A DNA stretch of 64,000 bases from Asanoa sp. WMMD1127 (GTDB lineage: Bacteria > Actinomycetota > Actinomycetes > Mycobacteriales > Micromonosporaceae): positions 124,001-188,000 of the forward strand of contig NZ_JARUBP010000001.1 of NCBI RefSeq assembly GCF_029626225.1, given 5' to 3'. Numbering within the stretch: position 1 is the first letter of the stretch; every line of letters begins with the position of its first letter. The notes under the pieces are model-generated. The model saw only the letters and a program-made list of their open reading frames with translations, was not told the DNA's origin and made no database searches. Made by a program: the position numbers and the translations under genes. Of this stretch, positions 8,375 through 16,568 are shown piece by piece.

Positions 8375-10242
8375 GCCTTGACCCGCGCGGTGTAGATGTC
8401 GTCGACCAGGTCGCTGAACAGCTCGGCGACCGCGGAGCGGCGGACCTTCTGGGTCGCGGTCAGCTCGCCGTCCTCGTGGTCGAGCTCCTTGGGCAGCATG
8501 CGGAACTCGCGCACCTGCTCGACCGGCGCGTGCCGGCGGTTGACGTCGTCGACGACGGACTGCACCAGCGCGCGCACCTCGGCCTTGTCGGACAGGTCGC
8601 GATAGGTGGTGTAGCCGATGCCCTTCCGCTGCGCCCACTCGCCGACGGTGTCCCACTCGATGCCGATCAGGGCACCGAGGAACGGCTTGCGGTCGCCGAT
8701 CAGGATCGCCTCCTTGACGTACGGCGATGCCTTGAGCGCGTTCTCGATCTCGCTCGGCGCGATGTTCTTGCCGCCCGAGGTGATCATGATGTCCTTGGCC
8801 CGGTCGGTGATCCGCAGGTGCGTGCGGCCGTCACCCTCCCACTCCCCCACGTCGCCGGTGCGCAGCCAGCCGTCGTCGGTCTTGGCCCGCGCCGTGGCCG
8901 CCGGGTCGTTGTAGTAGCCGACGAACACGCCGGGGTGCCGCAGCTGGATCTCGCCGGTGGCCGGGTCGAGCCGGAGCTCGGTGTCGTCCTCGGGCTCGCC
9001 GACGGTGCCGAGCCGCACGCGGCGGGGCCGGTTGCCGGTCGCGATCGCCGAGCTCTCGGTCATGCCGTAGACCTCGTACATCGGCACGCCGATGCCCATG
9101 AAGAAGCGCAGCACGTCGGGTGCGATCGGGGCGGCGCCGGAGGCCGCGAACCGGACCCGGCCGATGCCGACCCGCTCACGCAGCGCGCGATAGAAGAAGA
9201 GCCAACCTATGGCGTACGCCAGCCGGGTGCCCGTGGTGTGCACGCCGCCGGTGCGCACGAGCGTGCCGCCGATCCGGTCGGCCACCTTGAGCCAGAGGCG
9301 GGCGTTGGCGCGCTTGATCGGCGACGCGTTGGCCAGCTTGATCTGGACCGTGGCGAGCATCTTCTCCCAGATGCGGGGCACCCCGAACAGGATCGTCGGC
9401 TGCACCTCGCGCAGGTTGGCCTGCACGGTGGCGATCGACTCGGCGAAGTTGACCTGGATGCCCGCGCCCGCGTTGAACCAGATCGTGAAGATCCGCTCGG
9501 CCACGTGACACAGCGGCAGGTAGGAAACCAGCAGGTCGCGGGGGCCGGGTGGGGCGCCGGCGAAACCGCGGCCGGCGCTGATCGTGCGTACCGCGAAGTC
9601 CACATTGGCCACCGACAGCATCGCGCCCTTGGGCGGACCCGTGGTGCCCGAGGTGTAGATCAGCGTCGCGATGTCGTCGGGGGTCGCGGTGGCCATCAGG
9701 TCGGCGACCGCGTCCGGGTGCGCGGCGCGGTGCTCGCGGCCGAGGGCCAGCAGGTCGTCCCAGCCGAGCAGCGCCGGGTGGTCGTAGCGGTGCCGGATGC
9801 CCCGCGGCTCCAGGTAGATCACCCGTTGCAGGTCGGGGCAGCCGCCGATCACCTCGAGCGCCTTGTCGACCTGCTCCTGGTCTTCGGCGACCAGCACCTT
9901 GGCGCCCGAGTGGGCGAGCAGGTAGCCGACCTCGGGCGCGGGGTTGGTCGGGTAGAGGCCGACCGTCATCGCCCGCACCGCCACGGTGGCGATGTCGGTG
10001 AACAGCCACTCGGGGCGGTTGTCGGCGTGCACCGCGACCCGGTCGCCGGGCTCGATGCCGAGGGCCAGCAGGCCGTGCGCCACGGTCAGCGCCTGGTCCC
10101 AGTAGTCGGACCAGGTGTATTGCCGCCAGATGCCGTGGTGCTTCTCGCGCATCGCGACGCCCTGCGGCGTCTCGGCCGCCCGGTCGCGGATGCGCGACGC
10201 GATCGTGGTCACCGTGTCGGTGCGGGCCGGTGCGATCGTCAT
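8371..10242 (-). CDS. AMP-dependent acyl-CoA synthetase inside the ABC operon
   Basis: A 623-residue ANL-superfamily enzyme. It carries the P-loop-like LIYTSGTTGPPKGAML (about residues 195-210), the YEVYGMTESS adenylate motif, the hinge GDVGEW...LRITDRAKDIMITSGG and the downstream GGKNIAPSEIENAL lysine region. It resembles long-chain fatty-acid CoA ligases (FAA1/FadD15 style). It would activate a carboxylic acid with ATP and CoA in the cytosol. It overlaps its neighbours by 4 bp at both ends. The placement suggests that imported substrate is trapped as its CoA ester. The exact acid (fatty, aromatic or cyclic) is not determinable. Confidence 0.93.
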   Translation of the reverse strand: MTIAPARTDTVTTIASRIRDRAAETPQGVAMREKHHGIWRQYTWSDYWDQALTVAHGLLALGIEPGDRVAVHADNRPEWLFTDIATVAVRAMTVGLYPTNPAPEVGYLLAHSGAKVLVAEDQEQVDKALEVIGGCPDLQRVIYLEPRGIRHRYDHPALLGWDDLLALGREHRAAHPDAVADLMATATPDDIATLIYTSGTTGPPKGAMLSVANVDFAVRTISAGRGFAGAPPGPRDLLVSYLPLCHVAERIFTIWFNAGAGIQVNFAESIATVQANLREVQPTILFGVPRIWEKMLATVQIKLANASPIKRANARLWLKVADRIGGTLVRTGGVHTTGTRLAYAIGWLFFYRALRERVGIGRVRFAASGAAPIAPDVLRFFMGIGVPMYEVYGMTESSAIATGNRPRRVRLGTVGEPEDDTELRLDPATGEIQLRHPGVFVGYYNDPAATARAKTDDGWLRTGDVGEWEGDGRTHLRITDRAKDIMITSGGKNIAPSEIENALKASPYVKEAILIGDRKPFLGALIGIEWDTVGEWAQRKGIGYTTYRDLSDKAEVRALVQSVVDDVNRRHAPVEQVREFRMLPKELDHEDGELTATQKVRRSAVAELFSDLVDDIYTARVKA

Positions 10243-11015
10243 GCCCGCTCCACCTCCCCCAGGTAGGCGCGGATCACGTCGGGGTCGTGCTGGATCTCGG
10301 CGGGGACGCCGGTGGCGACGGGCCGGCCGAAGTCGACGACCATCACCCGGTCGGCCAGGTCCATGACCAGGCCCATGTCGTGCTCGACCAGCAGGATCGG
10401 GATGTCGAGCTCGTCGCGGATGTCGAGGATGTAGCGGGCCATGTCCTCGGTCTCCTCGACGTTCATGCCGCCCACCGGCTCGTCGAGGAGGAGCAGCTTG
10501 GGCTCCATGGCCAGGGCCCGGCCCAGCTCGACCCGCTTCTGCACGCCGTAGGGCAGCAGGCCGACCGGCAGCCGGCGCCACTGCTCGAGCTCGAGGAAGT
10601 CGATGATGTCCTCGACCCGCTCGCGCGCCGCGACCTCGGCCCGGCGCGCCTTGCCCACCCAGGCCAGGGCGGCCAGCGTCCCGTAGCCGATGTGGTGGTG
10701 GCGCCCGAGCATCAGGTTGTCGAGCACGGTGAGGTTGGCGAACAGCTCGACGTTCTGGAAGGTGCGGGCCATGCCGCGGGCGGCGATCTGGTGCGGCCGG
10801 CGGCCCACGAGGTCCGTGCCGTCGAAGAGCACGCGGCCGCGCTGCGGGCGGTAGACCCCGGAGAGCACGTTGAAGATCGAGGTCTTGCCGGCGCCGTTGG
10901 GCCCGATGATCGCGAACAGCTCACGGGCGCCGACGGTGAAGCTGATGCCGTCGATCGCCTTGACGCCCGCGAAGCTGAGGTGCACGTCGTCAAAGACGAG
11001 AATGTCTTCGCTCAT
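10239..11015 (-). CDS. LivG-type ABC transporter ATPase
   Basis: A 258-residue ATPase. Walker A is GPNGAGKTS, the Q-loop region is ARTFQNVELF, Walker B is KLLLLDEPVGG and the switch His is in LLVEHDMGLV. The ABC signature is PYGVQKRVELGRAL, a variant in which the usual LSxGQ is YGVQK, as is frequent in LivG-type subunits. Start at 11015 (MSEDIL), which overlaps the stop of the LivF-type gene; a longer start at 11024 is possible. Confidence 0.92.
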   Translation of the reverse strand: MSEDILVFDDVHLSFAGVKAIDGISFTVGARELFAIIGPNGAGKTSIFNVLSGVYRPQRGRVLFDGTDLVGRRPHQIAARGMARTFQNVELFANLTVLDNLMLGRHHHIGYGTLAALAWVGKARRAEVAARERVEDIIDFLELEQWRRLPVGLLPYGVQKRVELGRALAMEPKLLLLDEPVGGMNVEETEDMARYILDIRDELDIPILLVEHDMGLVMDLADRVMVVDFGRPVATGVPAEIQHDPDVIRAYLGEVERA

Positions 11016-11806
11016 GACAACCACCGCTTGCGCCGCTTGTAGTGCTTGACCTCGCGGAACGAGCGGCGCGCCGTGCCGGTGTCGGCGGCGCCGAGGCCGA
11101 GGTAGAACTCGCGCACGTCGTCGTCGGCCAGCAGCCGGTCGGCGGGCTTGTCGAGGACGACCTTGCCGGTCTCCAGCACGTAGCCGTGGCTCGCGATCGA
11201 CAGCGCCATCGCCGCGTTCTGCTCGACGAGCAGCACCGCCGTGCCCGACTTGTTGATCTCGACGATGATCTCGCGGACCTGGTCGACCAGGCGCGGCGCG
11301 AGACCGAGGCTCGGCTCGTCGAGCAACAGGTAGCGAGGTTTCGCCATCAGCGCCCGCCCCATCGCGAGCATCTGCTGTTCACCTCCGGACAGGTAGCCGG
11401 CCACCTTGCGGCGACGCTCCTTGAGCACGGGGAACAGGCCGTAGACGTGGTCGAGCCGCGCACCCACCGCGCCCGGGTTGGTGTGGCCGCCGACCCGGAG
11501 GTTGTCCTCCACGCTCAGCTCGCCGAAGATCCGGCGGGCCTCCATCACCTGGCTGATGCCGCGCCGCACGATCGCGGCGGGGCGCAGGCCGTGGATGGGT
11601 TGGCCGTCGAGGGTCACCGAGCCTTTGGTCACCGCGCCGTCGTGGACGTCGAGCAGTCCGGTCAGGGCGCGCAGCAGTGTCGTCTTGCCCGCTCCGTTGG
11701 CGCCGAGCAGGGCGACGACGGCGCCGCTCGGGACGTCGAGCGAGACACCGCGTAACACAAGCATCACGTCGTCGTAGACGACCTCGAGATTTCGGACTTG
11801 CAGCAC
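11012..11806 (-). CDS. LivF-type ABC transporter ATPase
   Basis: A 264-residue ATPase and first gene of the operon. Walker A is GANGAGKTT, signature LSGGEQQMLAMGRAL, Walker B YLLLDEPSLGLAP, switch VLLVEQNAAMAL. GTG start (VLQVRNLEVV). It has a basic C-terminal tail of about 25 residues (KHYKRRKRW) beyond the usual LivF end. It should form the ATPase heterodimer with the LivG-type subunit. The operon promoter lies in the 290 bp upstream. Confidence 0.92.
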   Translation of the reverse strand: MLQVRNLEVVYDDVMLVLRGVSLDVPSGAVVALLGANGAGKTTLLRALTGLLDVHDGAVTKGSVTLDGQPIHGLRPAAIVRRGISQVMEARRIFGELSVEDNLRVGGHTNPGAVGARLDHVYGLFPVLKERRRKVAGYLSGGEQQMLAMGRALMAKPRYLLLDEPSLGLAPRLVDQVREIIVEINKSGTAVLLVEQNAAMALSIASHGYVLETGKVVLDKPADRLLADDDVREFYLGLGAADTGTARRSFREVKHYKRRKRWLS

Positions 11807-12099
11807 CGGGGGCGCCCCACTTATGCGGTCAGGCTGGCATGCGGAGATGGTCAGGTGTGGCCTGGGTCACAAGGTGAAACACATTTAACTACGTGGTAAC
11901 CCGGCGTCGCTAGAGCTGCGACCAAGATTTTTGCACTGCCAATGAAATTTCTTTTGCCCACGGCGTGAGGTGTCCCGCTTTCGGCGCGGATCATTGCCTC
12001 GAAAGCCGCAGTTCGCCCCCGCTCGGCTTTGTGCTGGTGGGGCGCGGGGTTACGGTGAGGCGCCGGTGTGGTCCTCAGCCATCCCCCCGGGTGGCTCCG
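11807..12099. other. Divergent promoter region between Liv operon and riboswitch gene
   Basis: No gene is visible. The stretch 11870-11960 is AT-richer than its surroundings and probably carries the minus-strand promoter of the transporter operon and the plus-strand promoter of the riboswitch transcript. No clear operator was found. Confidence 0.5.
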
Positions 12100-12275
12100 C
12101 GCCGGTGCCGCCGAATCGCCGGCCCGTGCCGCGCCCGTCCCCCGGGCGCCCAGACGACCCGGGCCCACGCTGGCGAATCGGGGACCCGACGGAGCACTGG
12201 GGTGAATCCGCACCGCGGTAGGGCGTCCTTCTCGTCCGAACCCGACAGCTAACCCGGTAGGCGGCTGCGGAAGAA
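12100..12275 (+). promoter_or_regulatory. c-di-AMP riboswitch (ydaO/yuaA type)
   Basis: The conserved blocks of the ydaO/yuaA aptamer occur in order: GCCGAATCG near 12109, GGGGACCCGACGGAGC near 12180, GGGGTGAATCCGCA near 12200, GGTAGGGCG, then CGTCCGAACCCGACAG and CTAACCCGGTAGGCG (about 12233-12262). The aptamer ends a few bases before the ribosome site of the NlpC/P60 gene. This class binds cyclic di-AMP and in actinobacteria typically precedes cell-wall hydrolase genes (Rpf, NlpC/P60). Ligand binding usually lowers expression. Outer boundaries are approximate, identified by eye without a covariance search. Confidence 0.9.
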
Positions 12276-12286
12276 GGGTCTGCCCT

Positions 12287-13243
12287 TTGTCGTCAGCACG
12301 GATGTCGCTGCGTGCGCTCGTGCTGGTCGCCATGGCGGTAGTCGTCGCGGTGCCCGCGGGCGCCGCGTCGGCCGAACCGTCGGCCAGCGAGCTCACCGCG
12401 AAGATCAACAAGTCCTCCGCCGAGCTGGAGAAGGTCGTCGAGGCCTACAACAAGCTCAACGAGGAGACGAAGGCAACCAAGAAGCAGGCGGGCCAGGTGG
12501 CCGACCGGCTGGGCCCGCTGCAGCAGCAGCTCGACGCGGCCCAGGCGGACGTCGGTGACATCGCCGTCGCGGCCTACCAGACCGGCCGGCTCGGCCCGGC
12601 CAGCGCTCTGCTGGCGGGTGGCGACGACATGCTGGACCGGATGGCGGCGCTGGACTCGCTGGCGCGGGAGCGCCAGACCCAGATCGACGCGTTCCGGAGC
12701 ACCCGCGAGCAGCTCACGAGCGACCAGCAACGGCTGGCCACGGCCCGGGCGCAGCAGGACGCGCAGGCCAAGGAGCTGCAGGCCCGCAAGAAGAAGATCG
12801 AGAACGACCTCGACAAGTTGTACGACCTGCGCAGGCAGGCCTACGGCTCCTCGACGTCGAGCGGCTCATCCTATTCGGGGAAGATCCCGTCGGTCTCCGG
12901 CAAGGCGGGTGTCGCGGTCCGGTACGCGTACAACGCGATCGGGACGCCCTATGTCTGGGCCGCCGAAGGACCCAACGGTTACGACTGTTCGGGCCTGACG
13001 CTGGCCGCCTGGCGCGCGGCGGGCAAGACGCTGCCGCACAACGCCGCGATGCAATGGGACAAGGTCGCCCACATCTCGCGGAGCCAGCTGGCCGCCGGTG
13101 ACCTGGTCTTCTATTCGGGGCTGGGGCACGTCGCCCTGTATGTCGGCGGCGGCCAGGTGATCCACGCGCCCACGTTCGGCGAGTCGGTGAAGCTGGCCTC
13201 AGTGGACATGATGTCGCCCTACGGCTACGGCCGCGTGCGCTGA
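12287..13243 (+). CDS. Secreted NlpC/P60 peptidoglycan endopeptidase
   Basis: A 318-residue RipA-like protein. A signal peptide (cleavage after AASA, about residue 29) is followed by a long coiled-coil region (about 35-185, rich in Ala, Gln, Lys), a short Ser-rich linker and a C-terminal NlpC/P60 domain. The triad is visible: Cys234 in GYDCSGL, His281 in LGHVALYVGG and His293 in VIHAP. It should cut within peptidoglycan stem peptides during division or growth. The TTG at 12287 is favoured by AAGAAGGG eight bases upstream; the in-frame ATG at 12302 is 23 bases from it. Controlled by the upstream c-di-AMP riboswitch. Confidence 0.92.
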   Translation: MSSARMSLRALVLVAMAVVVAVPAGAASAEPSASELTAKINKSSAELEKVVEAYNKLNEETKATKKQAGQVADRLGPLQQQLDAAQADVGDIAVAAYQTGRLGPASALLAGGDDMLDRMAALDSLARERQTQIDAFRSTREQLTSDQQRLATARAQQDAQAKELQARKKKIENDLDKLYDLRRQAYGSSTSSGSSYSGKIPSVSGKAGVAVRYAYNAIGTPYVWAAEGPNGYDCSGLTLAAWRAAGKTLPHNAAMQWDKVAHISRSQLAAGDLVFYSGLGHVALYVGGGQVIHAPTFGESVKLASVDMMSPYGYGRVR

Positions 13244-13253
13244 TCGACCACCC

Positions 13254-13286
13254 GCATGGGGAGGACCGGTTCGGTCCTCCCCATGC
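13254..13286. terminator. Bidirectional hairpin terminator
   Basis: A perfect 15-bp stem (GCATGGGGAGGACCG, 13254-13268, with its complement at 13272-13286) and a three-base loop. It lies between the convergent NlpC/P60 and glycosylase genes and probably stops both. Confidence 0.92.
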
Positions 13287-13307
13287 GTCGGTCACCGCGT
13301 CAAACGG

Positions 13308-14249
13308 TCAGGCCCGGACCGGGGTCGGGGTCTCGCACCACGGCAGGGCCGTGCGGGTGACGTAGGCCCACCAGCCGATGTGGCGGCCGTAGCGGGCGCG
13401 TAGCTCGTCGGGTGTCGGCGGTGGCGCGCCGTAGACCTGCTCGGCGGCCAGCCGGAACGGGCGCATCTCGAGCGGAACCTCGTCGGGCCGGCCCAGGCCG
13501 CGCAGCAGCAGCGCGTCGGCGGTGAACGGGCCCACGCCCGGCAGGGCCAGCAGCGCCGCGCGGGCGTTGGCGTGGGGCGCCGCGCGCAGCCACGTCTCCC
13601 CCAGCCCCGCCACGCCGGCGGCCACCTCGCGGACGCGGGCCGCGCGTTGGGCGTTGCCCGTGTAGGCCAGCAATCGGTCGTCGCTCAGGCCGGCCACCAC
13701 GTCGAGGGCGGGGAACGCGCGGTAGACCACGTCGTCGACCACCATGGACGGGCCGAGGTCGGCCGCCATGCGTCGGCGGCGGGCGCCGGCGAACCACTCG
13801 GTGCTGCGGTGGGTGAGCGTGAAGTAGACCGTCGCCTCGGCCAGGGACGGGAAGCGCACCTGGTGGAGGCCCCGGGCGACGCGGAGCAGCGGCGCCATCG
13901 CCGGGTCGGCCTCGGCGACCGCGTGGAAACCGGTCAGGTCGTCACGCAGGCCGAGCCAGTCGGCGACGGCCCGCTCGACCGCGGTGGCCTCGTCGGGCGT
14001 CAGCGCCGAGGCGGCGTGCACCGCCAGCCGCACGCCGCCGGAGGCGTCGGCCCCGACCTCGGCCACCACGGCCGCCCCCGCGGCGGCCCTGGCGGCGTCG
14101 GGATGGGCGAACGCCCGCCGCACCCAGCCGTCGGCGATGCGGTGGTCGCCCGCCATGGGCGTGAAGCCCTCGAGCGCGCGGACGCTGAGGGCGAACTCGT
14201 AGACCGGAGCGGCCGGCAGGACCGCCCGATGAACCACGGAAGGTGTCAT
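13308..14249 (-). CDS. AlkA-like DNA-3-methyladenine glycosylase homologue
   Basis: A 313-residue HhH-GPD superfamily protein. The N-terminal AlkA-like beta domain spans about 1-115. The helix-hairpin-helix reads LLALPGVGPFTADALLLRGL (about 236-255). In AlkA-type enzymes the HhH is followed by a catalytic Asp in a P-x-x-D-L-G-L-R context. Here the aligned segment is VPLEMRPFR, so Met262 takes the Asp position, with Glu261 next to it. The protein may therefore be inactive, may use Glu261, or may have another role. It stands alone, divergent from nothing obvious, and shares a terminator with the NlpC gene. Confidence 0.8.
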   Translation of the reverse strand: MTPSVVHRAVLPAAPVYEFALSVRALEGFTPMAGDHRIADGWVRRAFAHPDAARAAAGAAVVAEVGADASGGVRLAVHAASALTPDEATAVERAVADWLGLRDDLTGFHAVAEADPAMAPLLRVARGLHQVRFPSLAEATVYFTLTHRSTEWFAGARRRRMAADLGPSMVVDDVVYRAFPALDVVAGLSDDRLLAYTGNAQRAARVREVAAGVAGLGETWLRAAPHANARAALLALPGVGPFTADALLLRGLGRPDEVPLEMRPFRLAAEQVYGAPPPTPDELRARYGRHIGWWAYVTRTALPWCETPTPVRA

Positions 14250-14278
14250 GGGTGAAGGCTCCCGCGGGGGTACGACAA

Positions 14279-14315
14279 GAACGGCTGGCGTCCCCCTATC
14301 GGACGCCAGCCGTTC
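14279..14315 (-). terminator. Terminator of the sigma factor gene
   Basis: A 15-bp stem (GAACGGCTGGCGTCC, 14279-14293, pairing with 14301-14315) and a seven-base loop, located 21 bases after the sigma factor stop. Confidence 0.9.
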
Positions 14316-14336
14316 GTCGCACTTGTATACCCGCCG

Positions 14337-15323
14337 TTACGCGGCCTGCAGACCCTCCGCACGGGCCAACTCGCGCAGCCGGCCGAGCGCCTGGATCTCG
14401 AGCTGGCGGATCCGCTCCCGGGAGAGCGAGAACCGCGACGCCACCTCGGTCAGCGAGTGCTCGCGACCGTCCTCGAGGCCGTAGCGCGCCCGCATGATGC
14501 CGGCCGACCGGTCGTCGAGGTGGTTGAGCAGGCTCTCGATGCGCTGCCGCTCGAGCGTCGACAGGACCACGTCCTCCGGCGACGGCGCGTCGTTGTCGGC
14601 GACCAGGTCGCCGAGGTTGGTGTCGCCGTCGTCGCCGACCGGGGTGTCCAGCGACACCGTGTCCTGCGACCAGCGGACCAGCTCGTGGACCCGCTCGACC
14701 GGCACGCCGAGCGCCGCCGCGATCTGCTCGGGCTCCGGGTCGGAACCGAGCTCGCGGGTGAGCTGGCGGGCGACGTTGCGCATCCGGTTGACGTCTTCCA
14801 CGAGGTGCACCGGCAGTCGCACGGTGCGCTCCTGCTGCGCGATGGCCCGGCTGATCGCCTGCCGGATCCACCACGTCGCGTACGTGGAGAACTTGAAGCC
14901 GCGCTCGTAGTCGAACTTCTCGACGGCGCGGACCAGGCCCGTGTTGCCCTCCTGGATCAGGTCGAGCATCGGCATGCCGGACCGCACGTAGCGCCGTGCG
15001 ATCGACACCACGAGCCGCAGGTTGGCGCGGATGAACAGGTCCTTGGCCCGGTCACCCTCGACGACCAGCTGCTTGAGCTCCTCGCGCTCCACTCCGGACG
15101 GGATCTTGTCCTCGTCGAGAAGGTATTCCGCGTAGAGGCCGGCCTCGATCGACTTGGAGAGCTCCACCTCCCGGGCCGCGTCGAGCAACGGCGTGCGGGA
15201 GATCTCGTGCAGGTAGACGCCGACCAGGTCGCGCTCTTCGGCGACCTCGTCCGTGCGCATCACGATGTTGTTCTCCACGTTGCCCACTGTCCCCTCGGTT
15301 ACCCCAACGTTCTCGTGCTTCAC
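14337..15323 (-). CDS. Group 2 sigma-70 factor (HrdB/SigB-like)
   Basis: A 328-residue RpoD-family sigma factor. Region 1.2 is [17 protein letters not shown]. Region 2 has [23 protein letters not shown] and [15 protein letters not shown] for core binding and -10 recognition. Region 3 follows, and region 4.2 ends with [20 protein letters not shown] for -35 recognition. It lacks the long acidic N-terminus of the essential HrdB-type factor, so it is a non-essential alternative (group 2) factor. GTG start. Its own 330-bp upstream region contains nested inverted repeats. Confidence 0.95.
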   Translation of the reverse strand: MKHENVGVTEGTVGNVENNIVMRTDEVAEERDLVGVYLHEISRTPLLDAAREVELSKSIEAGLYAEYLLDEDKIPSGVEREELKQLVVEGDRAKDLFIRANLRLVVSIARRYVRSGMPMLDLIQEGNTGLVRAVEKFDYERGFKFSTYATWWIRQAISRAIAQQERTVRLPVHLVEDVNRMRNVARQLTRELGSDPEPEQIAAALGVPVERVHELVRWSQDTVSLDTPVGDDGDTNLGDLVADNDAPSPEDVVLSTLERQRIESLLNHLDDRSAGIMRARYGLEDGREHSLTEVASRFSLSRERIRQLEIQALGRLRELARAEGLQAA

Positions 15324-15656
15324 ACCGACCTGCCCCTCCCCGGTAACTCGCGAGGTGCCTCATCGGTGCTGACACCTACACAACAGTTGAGACGCTCCAG
15401 GGATTCCGTCTTGCGAGTCGAAACTGTCACGAATGCCTGAGTGGTTCCTGAGAGTGAGTGTCATATTCACTCTGCCAACTCTCAGGGATCTGAAGATCGG
15501 GTCGCGGGCCTGCCGCCGTTGGCCATCCGCGCGCCCTATTTATCACACCATTTCCCGCATTGCCGCCGCAGCGACGCAGGCCACTGAGCGCATGGGATTC
15601 GCGTCACTGCGTAGTGATACGCACCACAGAGCGCCCTGGTTCACGCCCGAAACAGC
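15324..15656. other. Sigma factor promoter region with nested inverted repeats
   Basis: No gene. The outer arms CCTGAGAG (15447-15454) and CTCTCAGG (15479-15486) enclose the inner pair AGAGTGA/TCACTCT. The segment can form a stem or act as an operator about 130 bp upstream of the sigma factor start. It might also end transcription from murQ, whose stop is at 15657. Confidence 0.5.
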
Positions 15657-16568
15657 TCAGCCGAGCAGTGCGAGCGCTTCCCTGACCCGCTCGTTGGAAC
15701 GCGCGAGGGCCGCCCGGGCTTCCGGAACGGCGGCGCCTGAGACCAGAGACACCAGTGCGGTCTTGAGATCGCCGGCCGCCGCGGTCAGCGCCCGCGTGCA
15801 GTCGGGTTCCGGACAGCCGGTCGCCTCCATCAGGATGGAGATCATCCGGCCGCGCAGCTTCGCGTTGGTGGCGGACAGGTCGATCATCAGGTTCGAGTAG
15901 ACCCGGCCGAGGCGCACCATCACGGTCGTCGAGAACGCGTGCAACACCAGTTTCTGCGCGCTGGCGGCCTTCATCCGGGTCGAGCCGGTGACCACCTCGG
16001 GCCCGGTGTCGAGGCCGATGAACAGGTCGACCTCGGCGGCCGCGGCGGCGTGCGGGTCGGCCGCCACGAGCGCGGTCCGCGCCCCGAGTGACCGGGCCTC
16101 CCGCAGGGCGCCCAACACATAGGGCGTGCGCCCGGAGGCCGCGAGGCCCATCACCAGGTCGCCGGGGCGCACGCAGTCGCGCGCCTCCGCGGCGCCACCG
16201 AGGACGTCGTCCTCGGCGTCCTCGATCGCGCCCCACATGGCGTCGCGCCCGCCGGCCAGGTGCGGGCAGAACCAGTCGACCGGCGACCCGAACGTCGGTG
16301 GCAGCTCGGCCGCGTCGACCACGCCGACCCGACCCGACGTGCCGGCGCCGAAGTAGTGCACACGGCCGCCGGCGCCCAGCGCCTCGACCGCGAAGTCCAC
16401 CGCGGCCACGACGGGGTCGAGCACGTCGGCCACCGCGCCCGGCACGGCCTGGTCGGCCTCGTTGATCAGCTTCAGCACGTCCCGGGTCGGCAGCAGATCG
16501 AGGTCGTACGAGGCCGGGTTGCGGCGTTCGGTCGGGGCCGCGACGCGGACCACCTCGGGTCCGCTCAC
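15657..16568 (-). CDS. murQ: N-acetylmuramic acid 6-phosphate etherase
   Basis: A 303-residue SIS-domain lyase. Diagnostic motifs are TERRNPASYDLDLLPT at the N-terminus, RVHYFGAGTSGRVGVVDAAE in the phosphosugar-binding region, VMGLAASGRTPYVLGAL and TGPEVVTGSTRMKAASAQK. It cleaves the lactyl ether of MurNAc-6-phosphate to give GlcNAc-6-phosphate and D-lactate in cell-wall recycling. The GTG start overlaps the stop of the murR-like gene. No MurNAc kinase or PTS gene is nearby, so the phosphorylated substrate must be made elsewhere. Confidence 0.95.
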   Translation of the reverse strand: MSGPEVVRVAAPTERRNPASYDLDLLPTRDVLKLINEADQAVPGAVADVLDPVVAAVDFAVEALGAGGRVHYFGAGTSGRVGVVDAAELPPTFGSPVDWFCPHLAGGRDAMWGAIEDAEDDVLGGAAEARDCVRPGDLVMGLAASGRTPYVLGALREARSLGARTALVAADPHAAAAAEVDLFIGLDTGPEVVTGSTRMKAASAQKLVLHAFSTTVMVRLGRVYSNLMIDLSATNAKLRGRMISILMEATGCPEPDCTRALTAAAGDLKTALVSLVSGAAVPEARAALARSNERVREALALLG

